Source: Chamaecrista fasciculata
Taxonomy: Eukaryota > Streptophyta > Magnoliopsida > Fabales > Fabaceae
DNA length: 64,000 nucleotides
Assembly (NCBI GenBank): GCA_003254925.1
Contig: QANZ01006230.1
Coordinates: 4,001-68,000 of the forward strand
Reading direction: 5' to 3'
Made by a program: the position numbers and the translations under genes. Of this stretch, positions 35,049 to 47,000 are shown piece after piece (position 1 is the first letter of the stretch; each line of letters opens with the position of its first letter). The notes under the pieces were generated by a model that did not search any database, was not told the DNA's origin, and saw nothing but the letters and a program-made list of their open reading frames with translations.

Positions 35049-35860
35049 GAGTAAACATGTAATACAGTCCCTGAAAGATACGGTCACTCACATTTTAGTC
35101 CCTGAAAGATGTAAATAGTAGTTTTAGTCCCTGAAAGATACTGTCGCTAACATTTTAGTCTCTGAAAGATGTAAATGTTAGTTTTAGTCCCTGAAAGATG
35201 CGTCGTTTGGACAATATAGCCCCTCCGTCACCAACAGTTAAATATGACAAACGGTGCAACTGATTTGGCCCGTTAATTCCTCATGTGGCACGTTAAGTCT
35301 GTCTTCCATTAGCCACCTATAAGTCTGAGTTGGCAAAGGACCAAATCATAATCTTCATAGGGTTATTGATTTCGTTCATTTTATCATCTCCACCAAAGGA
35401 GTTCATCTGCACGAGTATAATGGGGCTTCCCATTGAGTGGTCCTCTAGAATGGAAAAGAATGTTGCAGCTAGAGTTTGCCGATACTTAATGTATTTGAAT
35501 GTAAAACCTAGATTAGCATATTTCAATTGTACCCTCAAATTTTTTTGTACTCAATTATACCTGTAAGTCTTATATTGTCAACTCAGACTTACAGGTGGCT
35601 AATGGAAGATAGACTTAACGTGACACATGAAGGTTTAACTGGCCAAATCAGCTGCACCGTTAGTCATATTTAATTGTTGGTAACGGAGGGACTATATTGT
35701 CCAAACGACGTATCTTTCAGGGACTAAAACTACCATTTACATCTTTCAGGGACTAAAATGTCAGCGACCATATCTTTTGAGGACTAAAACTACCATTTAC
35801 ATCTTCCAAACTAAAATGTGAGCAATCGCATCTTTCAGAGACTGTATTGCATGTTTACTC
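35049..35860. mobile_element. Fold-back Mutator-like element with unique core
   Basis: A perfect 9-bp target duplication aaatttaaa (35040-35048 and 35861-35869) surrounds an 812-bp element. Its ends are GAGTAAACATGTAATACAGTC and the complement of GAGTAAACATGCAATACAGTC. The arms (about 250 bp each) are arrays of 'agtccctgaaagatgtaaat' modules that include 'ccgttagtcatatttaattg'. The core at about 35330-35570 is not repeated elsewhere in the window and can be read for about 75 codons with no recognised domain; it may be captured host DNA. Confidence 0.88.
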
Positions 35861-36239
35861 AAATTTAAAACTACAACATTGTATTCCATCAAGAAAAAAA
35901 AAACTAGTATGGTCCATTAAAAAAAAAAACTTCGAATGAACAACTTTCTATTCTGTCGATGCATAAAGTTACATGATCGACAATCCATGAAAAATGAAAG
36001 CGCATATGTTTATCGAACATTCTAAGCGCTTCAATATTCTTCCTTTTTTAAAACTAAATTAAATTGGATGGCCATGGCTTTTCACACAGACGCTTTGAAC
36101 GCAGACAACGTGGAGATTCCCTCATGGATTTCTCTCGGCGCATGGACTTCATTATCTCCAGAGCAATTCATGAAGACTTGGTCAATTTTCTATCAACTTT
36201 TGAAGGGAAAAGGAGAGGTAATTTCCTTAAAAAAGAGCA

Positions 36240-39200
36240 TCAACATATGAAAATTTCATATTGTGGGGGTTCAGATCCTACTTTCAAGTAGTTCACATCA
36301 ACAGCAACATCGCCAAGATCATCTGCACAGAGGTGACAACACAATCAACCCATCCTTCAGAAACCAGATTTAAAGCTACAAAAGTTCAAATGCTAACAAA
36401 AATAAGCTGTGTAGAAACGAAGTGACACCACAAACCTTCATATATAGTCCTTGCAAATTTTACGTAGTCTGGTATTAGATCTCTGTATATAATCCCATCT
36501 GGACGTGCATCCAGCACCACAAGAACACCTGTGAAATTGGTGTTTGTTTATCTTGTATTACATATCCCATTCAAGAAAAACCCGAAAATTTTACACTAAA
36601 ACTTCAAATATGACAAAAGGAGGGAGGAATGGGTTAGAAAAAGGTCTTCTGAAGTTAGAAAATATTTAAAATGAGGTAACTAGCTAGGAGATCTCTATGA
36701 CTATCTCTGGACAGGCATCTAGTATTAGTAACATGAATTTCGAAGCCAACGTTAAACATCCAAGTTCTAGAGAAGTATAAATATCTGCGTTCATTTAATA
36801 TATGAAGATACAAAAGAGAGAGAAATATGTAGAAAGTAAGTACGCGAACTTTAAAAAGTTTTTCCTCACTATTTCCATCAACTTTCTTCTTCATTTCAGT
36901 CCTGAGTGTTTAAGATAAGAACTTACTTGTCTGAACACACTATAAAATTCAGTATTAGCACTTACTCATAAGGTGTTAAGACTTTTCCCTTTTTCATTTA
37001 AAAAAAAAAACTAAGCTCCTAATGCAAGCCATTCAAGTGAGATTTACACAGGAAAATAAATATCTAGGTCATTATCCTTCTTTACATACTTCCAGCCTCA
37101 AGTCTATGTGCATCCATATATAAGAATCAATGTCACTTGAATGTATGGGAAGGTAACAAGTTGAGATCACAATGAATCAAATTAATGTTGTACAAGTTAT
37201 AAATACTAGGTTGTGCTAATCGAAGTTTTTAAGAATTTCAAAATTTTGTAGAGTAAAGGTAACTTTGTGAAGGTACCAGGTGCCACCCAGGATTTGGAGG
37301 AATGGTGAGGCAACGGAGCCAGCCAGAGAATATTTCGCAGGTTCATGGAATCATCATATTTCACTTTGGACCCTGAAAAAGCCAGTTTAAAATGTGGGCA
37401 GAGCATACAGAAACCAAATGTCTAAAACGTTTGAGCATTGGAAGATAGTCAATCAATAACATATTAACACAAGATTTGAAGAATAAGAGGGATAAGTTAT
37501 CTAAGTACTACAAAATACAAATAACAAAGCTTAAGGGCTTGTTTGGATAATTGAAGGGGGAGGGAGGGAGACAGATTGGAGGGGAGGGGAGGGGATGGAA
37601 GGGGAGGATTAATACCCTACACCCCTTCCCCTTGTTTGGGAAGTCACATCTGCTCCAAAATACTCCAATTTGAGTTATTTGGAATTTATGAAGGTGAAGG
37701 AGAATAGAGGATTAATAACCAATCTCTCATTATCTTCGCTTCCAATTTCCAACTCCCCAAACAAGGGAAACAACTCTCACTCCTTTCCCCTTCCCTCCCC
37801 TTCTCCTCCTTAGTATCCAATCCAAACATACTCTAAAGTTTTGTTCCTGCCTATATACCTTTCTGGCAAAACCCCATATTGTATGGGAATACTTCATCAT
37901 ATTCTGGGTATTCCCTTGCATGAAATCTGCAAATATGATATTGCATAATTGAGCTTAAAAAATGAACCATATTTTTATATTGAGATGAATCCGCATAGAA
38001 AGAAGTTTCACTTCCAAAAAACATAGAATAGAAAGGAGAGGAAACTGAGAAAGATATCAACTTACAAGATACCAAGTCTTCCAGAGTCTACTGCTAGAAA
38101 TAGATGACCATGGAACAGATCAAAGCGGTTCAATGTTACATTCAATCCAATCGATGGACCCCGAGAAGCAATGGTTTCAAATAAAAATTTTATATACAAG
38201 TTCAATTCCTGAACTTAGTCAATAAAATGAAAAATTGTCATTTGTTATTGTTGTTGTTTTCTTTTTCTTATGTTCTTCGAGAACAATTTTTTTTTTTAAA
38301 AGCAAGGTTTTGTTTCACCAACCTCACTAATGAAGTGTCTGCCATATGGTGTTCTAGTGAGCTCACAGCGGCATTGCTTTGATCCTTCAACATCAGGTAC
38401 CTATTGCGACACTAAAGCCATTATTACACCAGGCAAAGTTGCCCATAGCTATACACATGTAAGCAACATCCAAAACGACCAAGGGTGTAACATATAAAAT
38501 TTAAACACACTCAGCAGTCATCTGCAATCCACTTCAGATAATAAAATTTCTTGGCATCTTAGATAATTGAGTTATATTGGTTTATTAGTTGTGCGCCTGT
38601 GCTTGATAAGAATTTAAAACAACAAAAACGCCTACATCCAAAACACACCTCCAAATTGTATTCCACCATTTACAAACATCACATGCCTCTGTTACAGCTT
38701 AAAATGGAAATCTTACATTTTTCAGTAAAACACTTTACTCAGGGTTTACAAATCACCAAATGTGCAATTTCGATTTATGCAAGAGAATGAGATATGAGTA
38801 TTCTAAATACATGTACTTATTATTGACCCTATTATTCAAAATTCACTAATCCTGTCCAGAACATTGGTATACCAACAGTTCCTAATTGTATGATTTAATC
38901 ATTAACGCCATTAACAAGGGTTACTTAAAACTCACAGGAATGATGGTTGGATCGAGAACACGTTGAATAGCCGCCGGGTCACCACCGGAATCGACTGCGA
39001 GACGTGCCAGCTCTAAAACCGGCGCCGGCGGCCACCAAATTAGCTCGTCTTCCTCTCTGTGACTTCGATTAGCGGACTTCGTTAAACCTAATAAGCGTCG
39101 AGGAGTGCGGAAAGTAGGCTCCGATCTGACACCATTTGGAGAAAAAGGAACGAGGAATTTGAAGCAGGATTTGAGCTCTTGCGCTACGATAGGATTAACG

Positions 39201-39376
39201 GCTAAGGATTGAGGTTCGGAACCCAGCACAGCGAACAGGTCAGAGGGAGTGGCATTGGGGATGGATGGTGAAGAAGGACGTTTGGAAAAGAATAGTGTGG
39301 ATGACGACGAGGCTGTAAGAGAAAATGAGAGGAAAAGTGCAAATCTGAAGGAGAGGGACGAATTGTTCATTATCAT
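36240..39376 (-). CDS. Conserved plant protein of unknown function, possibly plastid-targeted
   Basis: Exons in coding order: 39376-38936, 38400-38323, 38208-38066, 37926-37859, 37372-37277, 36528-36436, 36322-36240 (1002 nt, 333 residues). The first about 60 residues are Ser/Thr/Phe-rich with few acidic residues, as in a plastid transit peptide. A conserved body follows: LARLAVDSGGDPAAIQRVLDP, VEGSKQCRCELTRTPYGRHF, NRFDLFHGHLFLAVDSGRLGILFHA, DDSMNLRNILWLAPLP, VLVVLDARPDGIIYRDLIPDY, ending EIFIC. It resembles an Arabidopsis protein I remember as At5g14970 ('seed maturation-like'), with no established function. Two start codons are possible (39376, 39370). A hAT-like MITE lies in the fourth intron. 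No catalytic motif is recognised. Confidence 0.85.
37534..37834. mobile_element. hAT-like MITE in intron
   Basis: The left end AGGGCTTGTTTGGAT and right end (minus strand) AGAGTATGTTTGGAT form imperfect inverted repeats of a kind widespread in plant hAT-type MITEs. A purine-rich left half (ggggaggggaggggatgg) is mirrored by a pyrimidine-rich right half (cctttccccttccctcccc). Flanking 8-mers aaagctta / aaagtttt match at six positions. It sits in the intron 37373-37858. Confidence 0.7.
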
Positions 39377-40627
39377 GTAATATCATCTTCTATCTTCTTT
39401 CCCCCTCCACCCGTCGAAGTAGAAACAGAACTGGAATGATCAAGAGTCAAGACCGCGAAAATCAACAGACCCAAAATCCCTACACTTTAACAGAAGTCAA
39501 AACCTCATTTTGGTCCTAAAATCACAGGGGGCATTATATTTTTTAGTCATAAAAAATTTCTAGTCTCATTTTAGGCCAAATGGTCATTTTGGTCCTAAAT
39601 GTATGCTATAATGTTCATTTTGGTCCTAAATGTTTCAAAATGTTCAAATTGGTCCTAAACGTTAGCAAAATGATTCATTTTGATCCTAAATGTTGACAAA
39701 ATATTTTATTTTGGTCCTAAATTATTGAATTTAATCATATTTCTCTTGTTTCTCATTTTAAGTTCAGAGGACTTGTTAAGAAGAAATTTATCATTAATCT
39801 CATCTTCATTTTCGGTCTCCTTTCTTATCATTAGTTCAACCCCCATTTCAACAAATCATTACATGCATGGTAATCAAAATCGAGATCTTAGATCGTAGAT
39901 CTTGATAAGGTGAAATCGCACGTAAGATCGAAAATGACTGAGATCGTAGTGGAATCGTGATTTTTTGGGTAGGATCGGTCACAAGATCCTAGAGATCTTG
40001 GTCAGATTTTGAATTTCTTTCTTTTTCTTTGTATTTTGACTTTTTTAAGAGAAAACATACTATTTGGTCCCTGAATTTACACCGGGTCAACTAATTAGTT
40101 CATGAATAATAAAAATACACGATTTGATAACTGAAATATTTCAATTATCAACTATTTGGTCCCTAAATTTAAACATTTTATACTTTTGGTCATTTAATTT
40201 ACATTTAATTAATATTATTTGGTCTCTAAATTTGACCCAAAGACCAAATTGTTGACAATTGTAATAATTCAAAAACTAATTAATTAATATAGTGTAAATT
40301 CAGGGTCAAATAATAGGGATTTTTTTAATATTACTAAAAAACTAATATTATTACATATATATTATTTTTTAAAAAAAAACTAGGATCTTACGATCGTTGA
40401 TTCGATCTTCCGATTCGATCTATTTTGTGCCCCTTCTTATCTTTAGTGGGATCTTGATTACCTTGATTACATGATAATCAAACAGCATAACATAATGTAC
40501 AGAGAATATTATCTTTTATTAACTAGTTACTAACCTGAAAATGAATCCTCTAGAATTCTTTTCTCTACATTTCTTATGAGAGAGAAAGAAAGAGAAAAGA
40601 AGAGAGAGAAAGAGAAAATTTAGTTTT
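39377..40627. repeat. Intergenic repeats: tandem 'cattttggtcctaaatgt' array and fold-back MITE
   Basis: 39500-39725 is an irregular tandem array of 'cattttggtcctaaatgt' units of about 30-45 bp. 40055-40325 is a fold-back: 'ctatttggtccctgaatttacac' on the left is mirrored at 40288-40315. It lies inside a larger block (about 39865-40468) with 'gatcttagatcg' motifs in both orientations and 'ggtaatcaa' near both ends, probably a decayed hAT-like element. Borders are approximate and nothing is coding. Confidence 0.5.
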
Positions 40628-40850
40628 GGCTTAAATGCACTTTTGGTCCCCTAACTTTCACAAACGTCTCAATTTGGTCCCCTATCATTTTAACGTACAT
40701 TTGCCGTTAAATCCTAACAGAAAAAAACCTCAGGGGACCAAATCGCTAACAGAGAAAATCATGGGGTACCACAATGCAAAAATTTTTCTTTCAGAGTACC
40801 GAAGGGGAAACCGCCCCTAACCACAGGGTACCAAATTGCAATTTACCCAT
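40628..40850. mobile_element. Single end of a fold-back MULE-type repeat
   Basis: The left end GGCTTAAATGCACTTTTGGTCCCC is the same as the left end of the element at 52475. The body diverges after about 60 bp, and no matching right end with a 9-bp duplication is present. It is probably a truncated or recombined copy. Confidence 0.5.
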
Positions 40851-40964
40851 TTTTATTTCATGGAATCATACTTTTACTCTAACTCCACAAGAAATGCATA
40901 CAAAGGAACTCTAGAGGATCGAAACCCTTGATAAAAATAACATAATGTAAATATTCATTAAAAT

Positions 40965-41925
40965 TCAATAAAACTTAAAAAAAAAAAAAAAAAAGCACNA
41001 AAAAAAAAAAAAGCACAATGAAAACAAACGAAGCAACACGGAAGAATCAGTGAGGTTTAGGAGGCTGAGAAGCGCACTGAACACTCGGGCTATCTTCTCT
41101 GTGGGCACCAATGGAAGGTAAGCCGACACTCTATATCCCTTCTCTGCGGTGGAGCGAACCGTCTCGTTGTACTTCTCCGTACAATAAGCCGCGCTTGGCA
41201 ACACCGCATTCGCCACCTGAGGAAACACCGGCAGCTCGTTCAGTTTTCGCCATGCTGATACGGCACACTTCGAATACACCGTCTTCGCCGTCTCCACCAC
41301 GCCGGCCGCCTTCACACTTCGAAAACAATCAAGTTAGATTAAGAAGATCGGATAGATAGGTTGACGAAAGACCTTGCGATCAACGTATTTGAGAACCTCC
41401 ACTGGAACGTCGTGAAACTTGTGGTAAACAGGGCCAACAACGGTTTTGATGGTTCCCTCTAGGGTTTCAACGCCTGGCTTAAGAGGGCCTGACTTTTCCT
41501 TGGCGTAACCATATGCCACAGATAACCGCATCAAAGCTTTAATGCTTGCCAATTGCACCACCTCCAGGTACTTGAGTTCTTGTTTCTCTTTCTTCTCATT
41601 CTCACCCTGTTCCACATATTCCATCAATCAAGATCCGTTTATTGATTTGAACATAAACCACGTAAATATTTACATAAACCCCAAAGTCTCGCAATTAATT
41701 GAAACAAAAATTCTAATTCTCTGTAATTCCTAGGCTATCGAACGCTGTTACTGTTACGTCTGCGGAATACAATCCAAAAGATCAACAAGATTCGGAATGG
41801 GAACAAAATGAGAATTACAGACGATGAAGGAAGCAATTGGTAAGAGAAACAAGAAATTGAGGAGCAAATAAAAGAGCTGTACATACCGCGTGTTGTTGTA
41901 CTTGGGGATTTGCTTCTTCGGCCAT
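40965..41925 (-). CDS. REF/SRPP-like (rubber elongation factor / stress-related) protein, internally short
   Basis: Exons in coding order: 41925-41887, 41606-41373, 41309-40965 (about 205 codons). The N-terminal half is typical: [21 protein letters not shown], then [27 protein letters not shown] and [10 protein letters not shown]. The C-terminal half is also typical: [21 protein letters not shown], then [10 protein letters not shown] and [15 protein letters not shown]. The block of about 45 residues that normally joins them (the VPSLVKQ...AREVAGEVQ region) is absent; a 63-bp intron stands at that point. The tail after ARVF is unusual and runs into a homopolymer next to an N at 40999, so the stop is uncertain; a one-base shift would instead end SQPPKPH. 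The family coats lipid droplets and rubber particles and acts in growth and stress. Confidence 0.8.
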
Positions 41926-42305
41926 GATGATGATTATCAAGGAAAGTAAAGTTATTAGAGAGGTATTGGTATTGGGATTACTGAGAATTAGATCGAGCAG
42001 CGTGAAAGGGGAAGGTAGAAATGTGCGTTTTATAGGAGAGATGTTGTGAGATGAGAGGGCAGGAACGTCGTATGAACAACGGCCCCGGCGAGAAATAACG
42101 ATACAACGCGTCCTTGCTGGCGTATATGTTGCTTACAACGGGAATCGACGCGTCAACGTCGAGTTGTTAACTACTTAGGTCTTAAGTTAGATGTAGGGCA
42201 TGTAGCCGATGCTTATTGCCAAGGATCACAGTTATAAAATCTGTCTTACTTACAATTACAAAAAGCATTTTTAAAAATTCAATTAACTGATTACATCATT
42301 TATTA

Positions 42306-43080
42306 GGCTTAAGTGCACTTTTGGTCCCAAAAATATGACAAAGATTTCATTTTGATCCCATAACTTTTTTTGTTGCAATTTTGGTGCCATAACTTCTCAA
42401 AAAGTTCCACTGTTAGTCCCTTGGTGAATTCCATCCATATTTAGCCATTAAGTATGACGTGGCATAGTGACTAGGATCATGATGTGGCAAAATAAGATAA
42501 AATGGACTGAAATAGGATCTATATGCAACATATTAAAACTTATCTATACCCAACTACAAAATATACAAACAGTGGTACTTCCTCTTCCTCGTCAGCCCAA
42601 CGAGACTTCCTCTTCCTCGTTTCGCTTCCCGATTCGCTGTCGTTGTCGCCGCCGCTTTGGTCGTTCGACTCTGGCTGAGGATCCTATCGACTTCATCGGC
42701 GCCTTCTGCTTGAAGTCTCTTCTTTCCCACCAGATTGGTCTCTGTCAATACCACTCTTTGTATATTTTGTGGTTGGGTATAAATAAGTTTTAATATGTTG
42801 CATATAGATCATATTTCAGTCCACTTCATCTTATTTTTCCACATCATGATCCTAGTTACTATGCCACGTCATACTTAACAGCTAAATATGGATGGAATTC
42901 ACCAAGGGACTAACGGTGGAACCTTTTGAGAAGTTATGGGACCAAAATTGCAACAAAAAAAGTTATGGGACCAAAATGAAACCTTTGTCATAGTTATGGG
43001 ATCAAAATTGCAACAAAAAAAGTTATGGGACCAAAATGAAACCTTTATCATAGTTATGGGACCAAAAGTGCACTTAAGCC
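42306..43080. mobile_element. Fold-back MULE-type element with gene-like core
   Basis: The ends GGCTTAAGTGCACTTTTGGTCCC and its mirror lie at 42306 and 43080. The arms of about 240 bp contain 'agttatgggaccaaaattgcaacaaaaa' modules and an inner mirrored part ('gcaacatattaaaacttat' / its complement). The core at about 42570-42750 is GC-rich, with CGCTGTCGTTGTCGCCGCCGC, and reads openly on both strands, like captured exon sequence. No clear 9-bp duplication was found (catttatta / tttaaattt). It lies about 0.4 kb upstream of the REF/SRPP start. Confidence 0.75.
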
Positions 43081-44098
43081 TTTAAATTTTGTTACATATT
43101 AACTAAAAATATTTGGCCTTCCTCTGCATCAGTATTAACAACCCAGCCACCTCATCAAAATCTATAAAACCTCTGGTATTAATAGCTTTGAAGTTTGAAC
43201 TAGTTTGTTGGTTAACAGCAGCTGTAATGTAACACATTGATTTAATATTCTATTTCTTGTTAAATTTGATTCATTGAGAAAAATACCTCTTAATTTATAT
43301 CTTGAAAAATACTCTCATCTAAATTTAGTATTTCAAATATATGTTACACGGTTTTTTAGTGAATTAACTATTCAAACCATTCAGATTTGCACTATCTCTT
43401 AATCCTGCAAGATGGGCGCCTTCACAATTTTCATCATATTGAAGCTTTCACCATCATGGCGCAGATGTCAGAGCACACAAGCAGCACGTTCCAGATCTGA
43501 TGATAATCATAATAAACCCATTATGTCAAACATGGTTGAAATAAGAATGACACAAAAAGACATCTATTAAATGCTAATGCTTGTCAATTAGCCTAATAGC
43601 ACCAAACTTGCAAGTAGTAAATGTCCAATACATATTCAGATTGTATATAAAGCCACAGGAAAACGCTCAACGTGAAATGCTCAAATAATCAACACAATCA
43701 GATCAGGTATAAGTGCGAATGTAAAGGCAGACAATTGAAAGCTGGAATGCTTAAGCTTCAATGAAAATCCTCGCTTACTAATATATCTAGTGAGATTTAA
43801 TGGTTTATGTTGAAAAAAGACATCAGATTCATCTAGCTGCACTTTGATGAACGGCTTAAGAGTTCAATGAAATAACCATCAATAAGGTTAATACACCCTA
43901 CAGTACAGGCATATGACAATAATTCATCATTTTTGGTTCAGGCCTAGGCAATGTTCGTTCAACGTGTTCTTCGTGGAACAGTAATCATCCAATACTATAC
44001 TTTGGTCAAGATTGCATCTCGAGACAAAGCATGTTAGGAGAAATGAAAAGAATACTTACAGAAGAAAACATAACCATTACAGTAGGGTTTTCTCATTA
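43081..44098. other. Intergenic DNA between RAD9 and the MULE
   Basis: AT-rich sequence without a supported gene or transposon end. The right part probably includes the RAD9 3'UTR. Confidence 0.4.
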
Positions 44099-47000
44099 TT
44101 ATGGTTCTTCATCGTATGGTGGTGTTGACTGAACATACTGCTCATTCTCATCCCCATTATCATCATCATCATCGTCTTCTGACTCTACCCAGTTACTGGG
44201 GTGATGCTGAGAAAAACCTTGACGATTTTCTTGGAACCCATCTGCATAGGAGTGTCATTATTTAGTTACTGCAGGAGCAATAACGTGGTGTGATTATAAG
44301 CTCAGTAACTAGCAGAATTAACTGACCTTGAGGTTCCTGCGCATGATCTTTTTCAGTTGGTTGGCCACTAATACATCAGTCAAGGACTCGAGGTAACAAA
44401 AATAAATTAAATCTGACAATTAGTCAAATTAGGCTACATAGTAAAAGTTTCAGCAATCCATTGACAAACTAGAACACGAGTGACAAATGCAGCTAGCAAC
44501 TGCATTAAATCAAGGGGTTTAAACCAAAAACTAGCTATGACACAGATGCAGAAGGAGCAGATAACACATGGTCAGAAATGCAGCAGTTGTGACACTAATG
44601 AAATTTACATTTTCAGTGAAACAATAAATGGTGATGCTTAAAATAATAACGTATAAAACCAACAATGACCTTGCGGATACAAATTGCTATGACCAAGATC
44701 ATTTCCAGCAACTGATGCTGCTCTTGAAATTTGCAATCTACCGATCCTTTGAATCTCCCTTTGTCCATTATCATTCAAAATTGTTTCTCCTTGTACCTGC
44801 CTTTCTTCAACACCACTAGTATTTCTAATTGCACTTCCTGTAATGAAAAAGAAAAATGAGTTTGGATAAGATATCAAGCTTTTCAAATATTGATATTTCA
44901 CTTACCTGAGAGGTCAGACCATATACGGGTGTGATCAGATGGAAGTTCAGATGCATTTGTTTTGTCATTCTCTTGCCCTTCATGTGATCCATCTTTTTCA
45001 GTTTGAGCATGAACTCTGGTAGCTGCCTGCGGAAGTTCTGAGGCGCCTTCCTGAAGCTGAGATATCAACATGGTTGCCAATACAAGTGTGACATCAAAAT
45101 TTGACTGAGGCCCATCTTCCAAGCCAAATTTAGGTGCCATTAGAATAGGCCTGCTACCCAGACACATCATCATTAAAGAAACAATAAAGAAATCACCATA
45201 TTTACTTATCAAATACCAGACACTTGATAGAATGTCAATTCTCTGGAAAGTCTAAGGGCTAAGGTTAAATGAAATGGAAAGGGTAGCGATAGATAATTGC
45301 TGAGATAGAAGAAGGAAAGGTAACTTTAAATCAATTCAATTTTAGAGTAGATACTAAACCCCAGGGGTTTAAAAAAAAGTCATTCCCCTCTTTATCTCCC
45401 ACTGTGGAGGCCCACTGTGGAGGGAATGAAATGAAAGGATTTGGGGGAAAGGAGGGAAGACAGTTCTCCTCCATAAACTTGAAAACTTCCTACGTCCCTT
45501 CTTCTTTCATCTCCATTGTTAAACGGCATCCAAACACTCTATGAAGTCTGTCCATGTGATTTTAACACTTTATAATTCATGAATTAGGAACATGATTCCA
45601 GCAGTGGACTATGGATTTTACCAGATTACATCATGGACAATAACCAATAAGCTCTAGTAACCCACGTGGGGAAGGGGAATGTGCAATCATGCATACTCAT
45701 CAGAAACTTCCCACCATCTAATAGAAAGAAGAGCAGATGAAGAAAATCATAATGGAAGAAATACAAAATGAATCTTACTCGCCAGCTTTCTCAAAATGTA
45801 AATGTATGTCAACTTCACAGCCCTCACAGAATGAAAGAAATGCCTGCAGTATGACATTAGAAAAATCATGCGAATAACAATAAGATACACTTTCTAAACT
45901 CCATACTCAATAGGAAGGGCAGAAATAAAGATTACCAGAACAAAAAAAACACTAAAAATAAAAATTTACATATCAAATGACTGCAGTCTTCATCTAATTT
46001 GGCAGACTTAGACATGACCTGCCAATCAAATAAGTAGGCTACACATGCTGTACCTTCAGTTCTTTTACACTAAAAGTCACATCAACAGGGTCCCCAGTAT
46101 GAATATACTGCAGAAACTCCTCTTTAGGATCTATCCACAGCTGGGTGTGTAGCAACGAGTCATTATCTGCCATAAAAACCTTATGAATAAATAATGCTGA
46201 ATGTCATAAAGTCGTCAACAAAAAGTCTTTACCCTTGGTTGGGTCAATATAACTTCTTAGTTCGACTGCCTTTCCACCAATTTCACTTGCAGCATCGGAA
46301 GGTAATGAAGAAGCTTCTGTTGCAATGATAGTAATCTCTTGAAGAGTTGACTGAAAATTGGCAAGTAACCTGTTGAGATCTTGAGGCCTCACGATAAAGT
46401 TGCTGGGGAATTTTTGCCTATCAAGGGATAAGCGTTGTATTTCAGATTCTGTATTGCAAGTAATCCAGTAGGTTTTTCTCATGCCTGCAGTCAGTAAATC
46501 AGAAAAAACTTTAATCCTCTAATGTAGGGCCCAAGTTCCAAACAAGTATATACATATGTGTGTGTGTGCGCGCCCAACATCCTTTATATGGACGCCCCAA
46601 GAGACTCAAGTTAAAACATCCATTATATTATTTCAGCCTTGAGTTTATTTTGAGCTGAATTGACTATTATATAGTTCTAAAACTATTATATTGCTAATAG
46701 ATTTTGAAATTGTCTAATTGGAATTACATTTTGCCTTAAGTCAAAACAAAATCCTAAGCTGGGCGCAAAGTAAGAGTTGGTGACCGAGAAAAAAGGACAG
46801 TTAGCGGGCCAGGTAAGGCTGAGCTAACCTTAATTGTTGCAGTTAGCAAACGAAAAATAAAAAACATGTAATCAATATCTATAAGCAGTTAATTTTACAT
46901 GATGGTTATCTAGTTGTGTAGAAAGGCTTAACTCACCCCAAAAGAGCTCTCAAAGGGAGAGGGTTGCCTCATTATATATATAGAGTTATAAAGTCTTTTA

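Noticed and set aside
36064-36291. Plus-strand open frames over the last exon of the unknown plant gene
   Set aside because: They overlap the well-supported minus-strand exon 36240-36322, lack any domain, and have no splice partners.
45240-45550. MITE-like right end (aaacggcatccaaacactc) in a RAD9 intron
   Set aside because: No matching left end or 8-bp duplication could be found.
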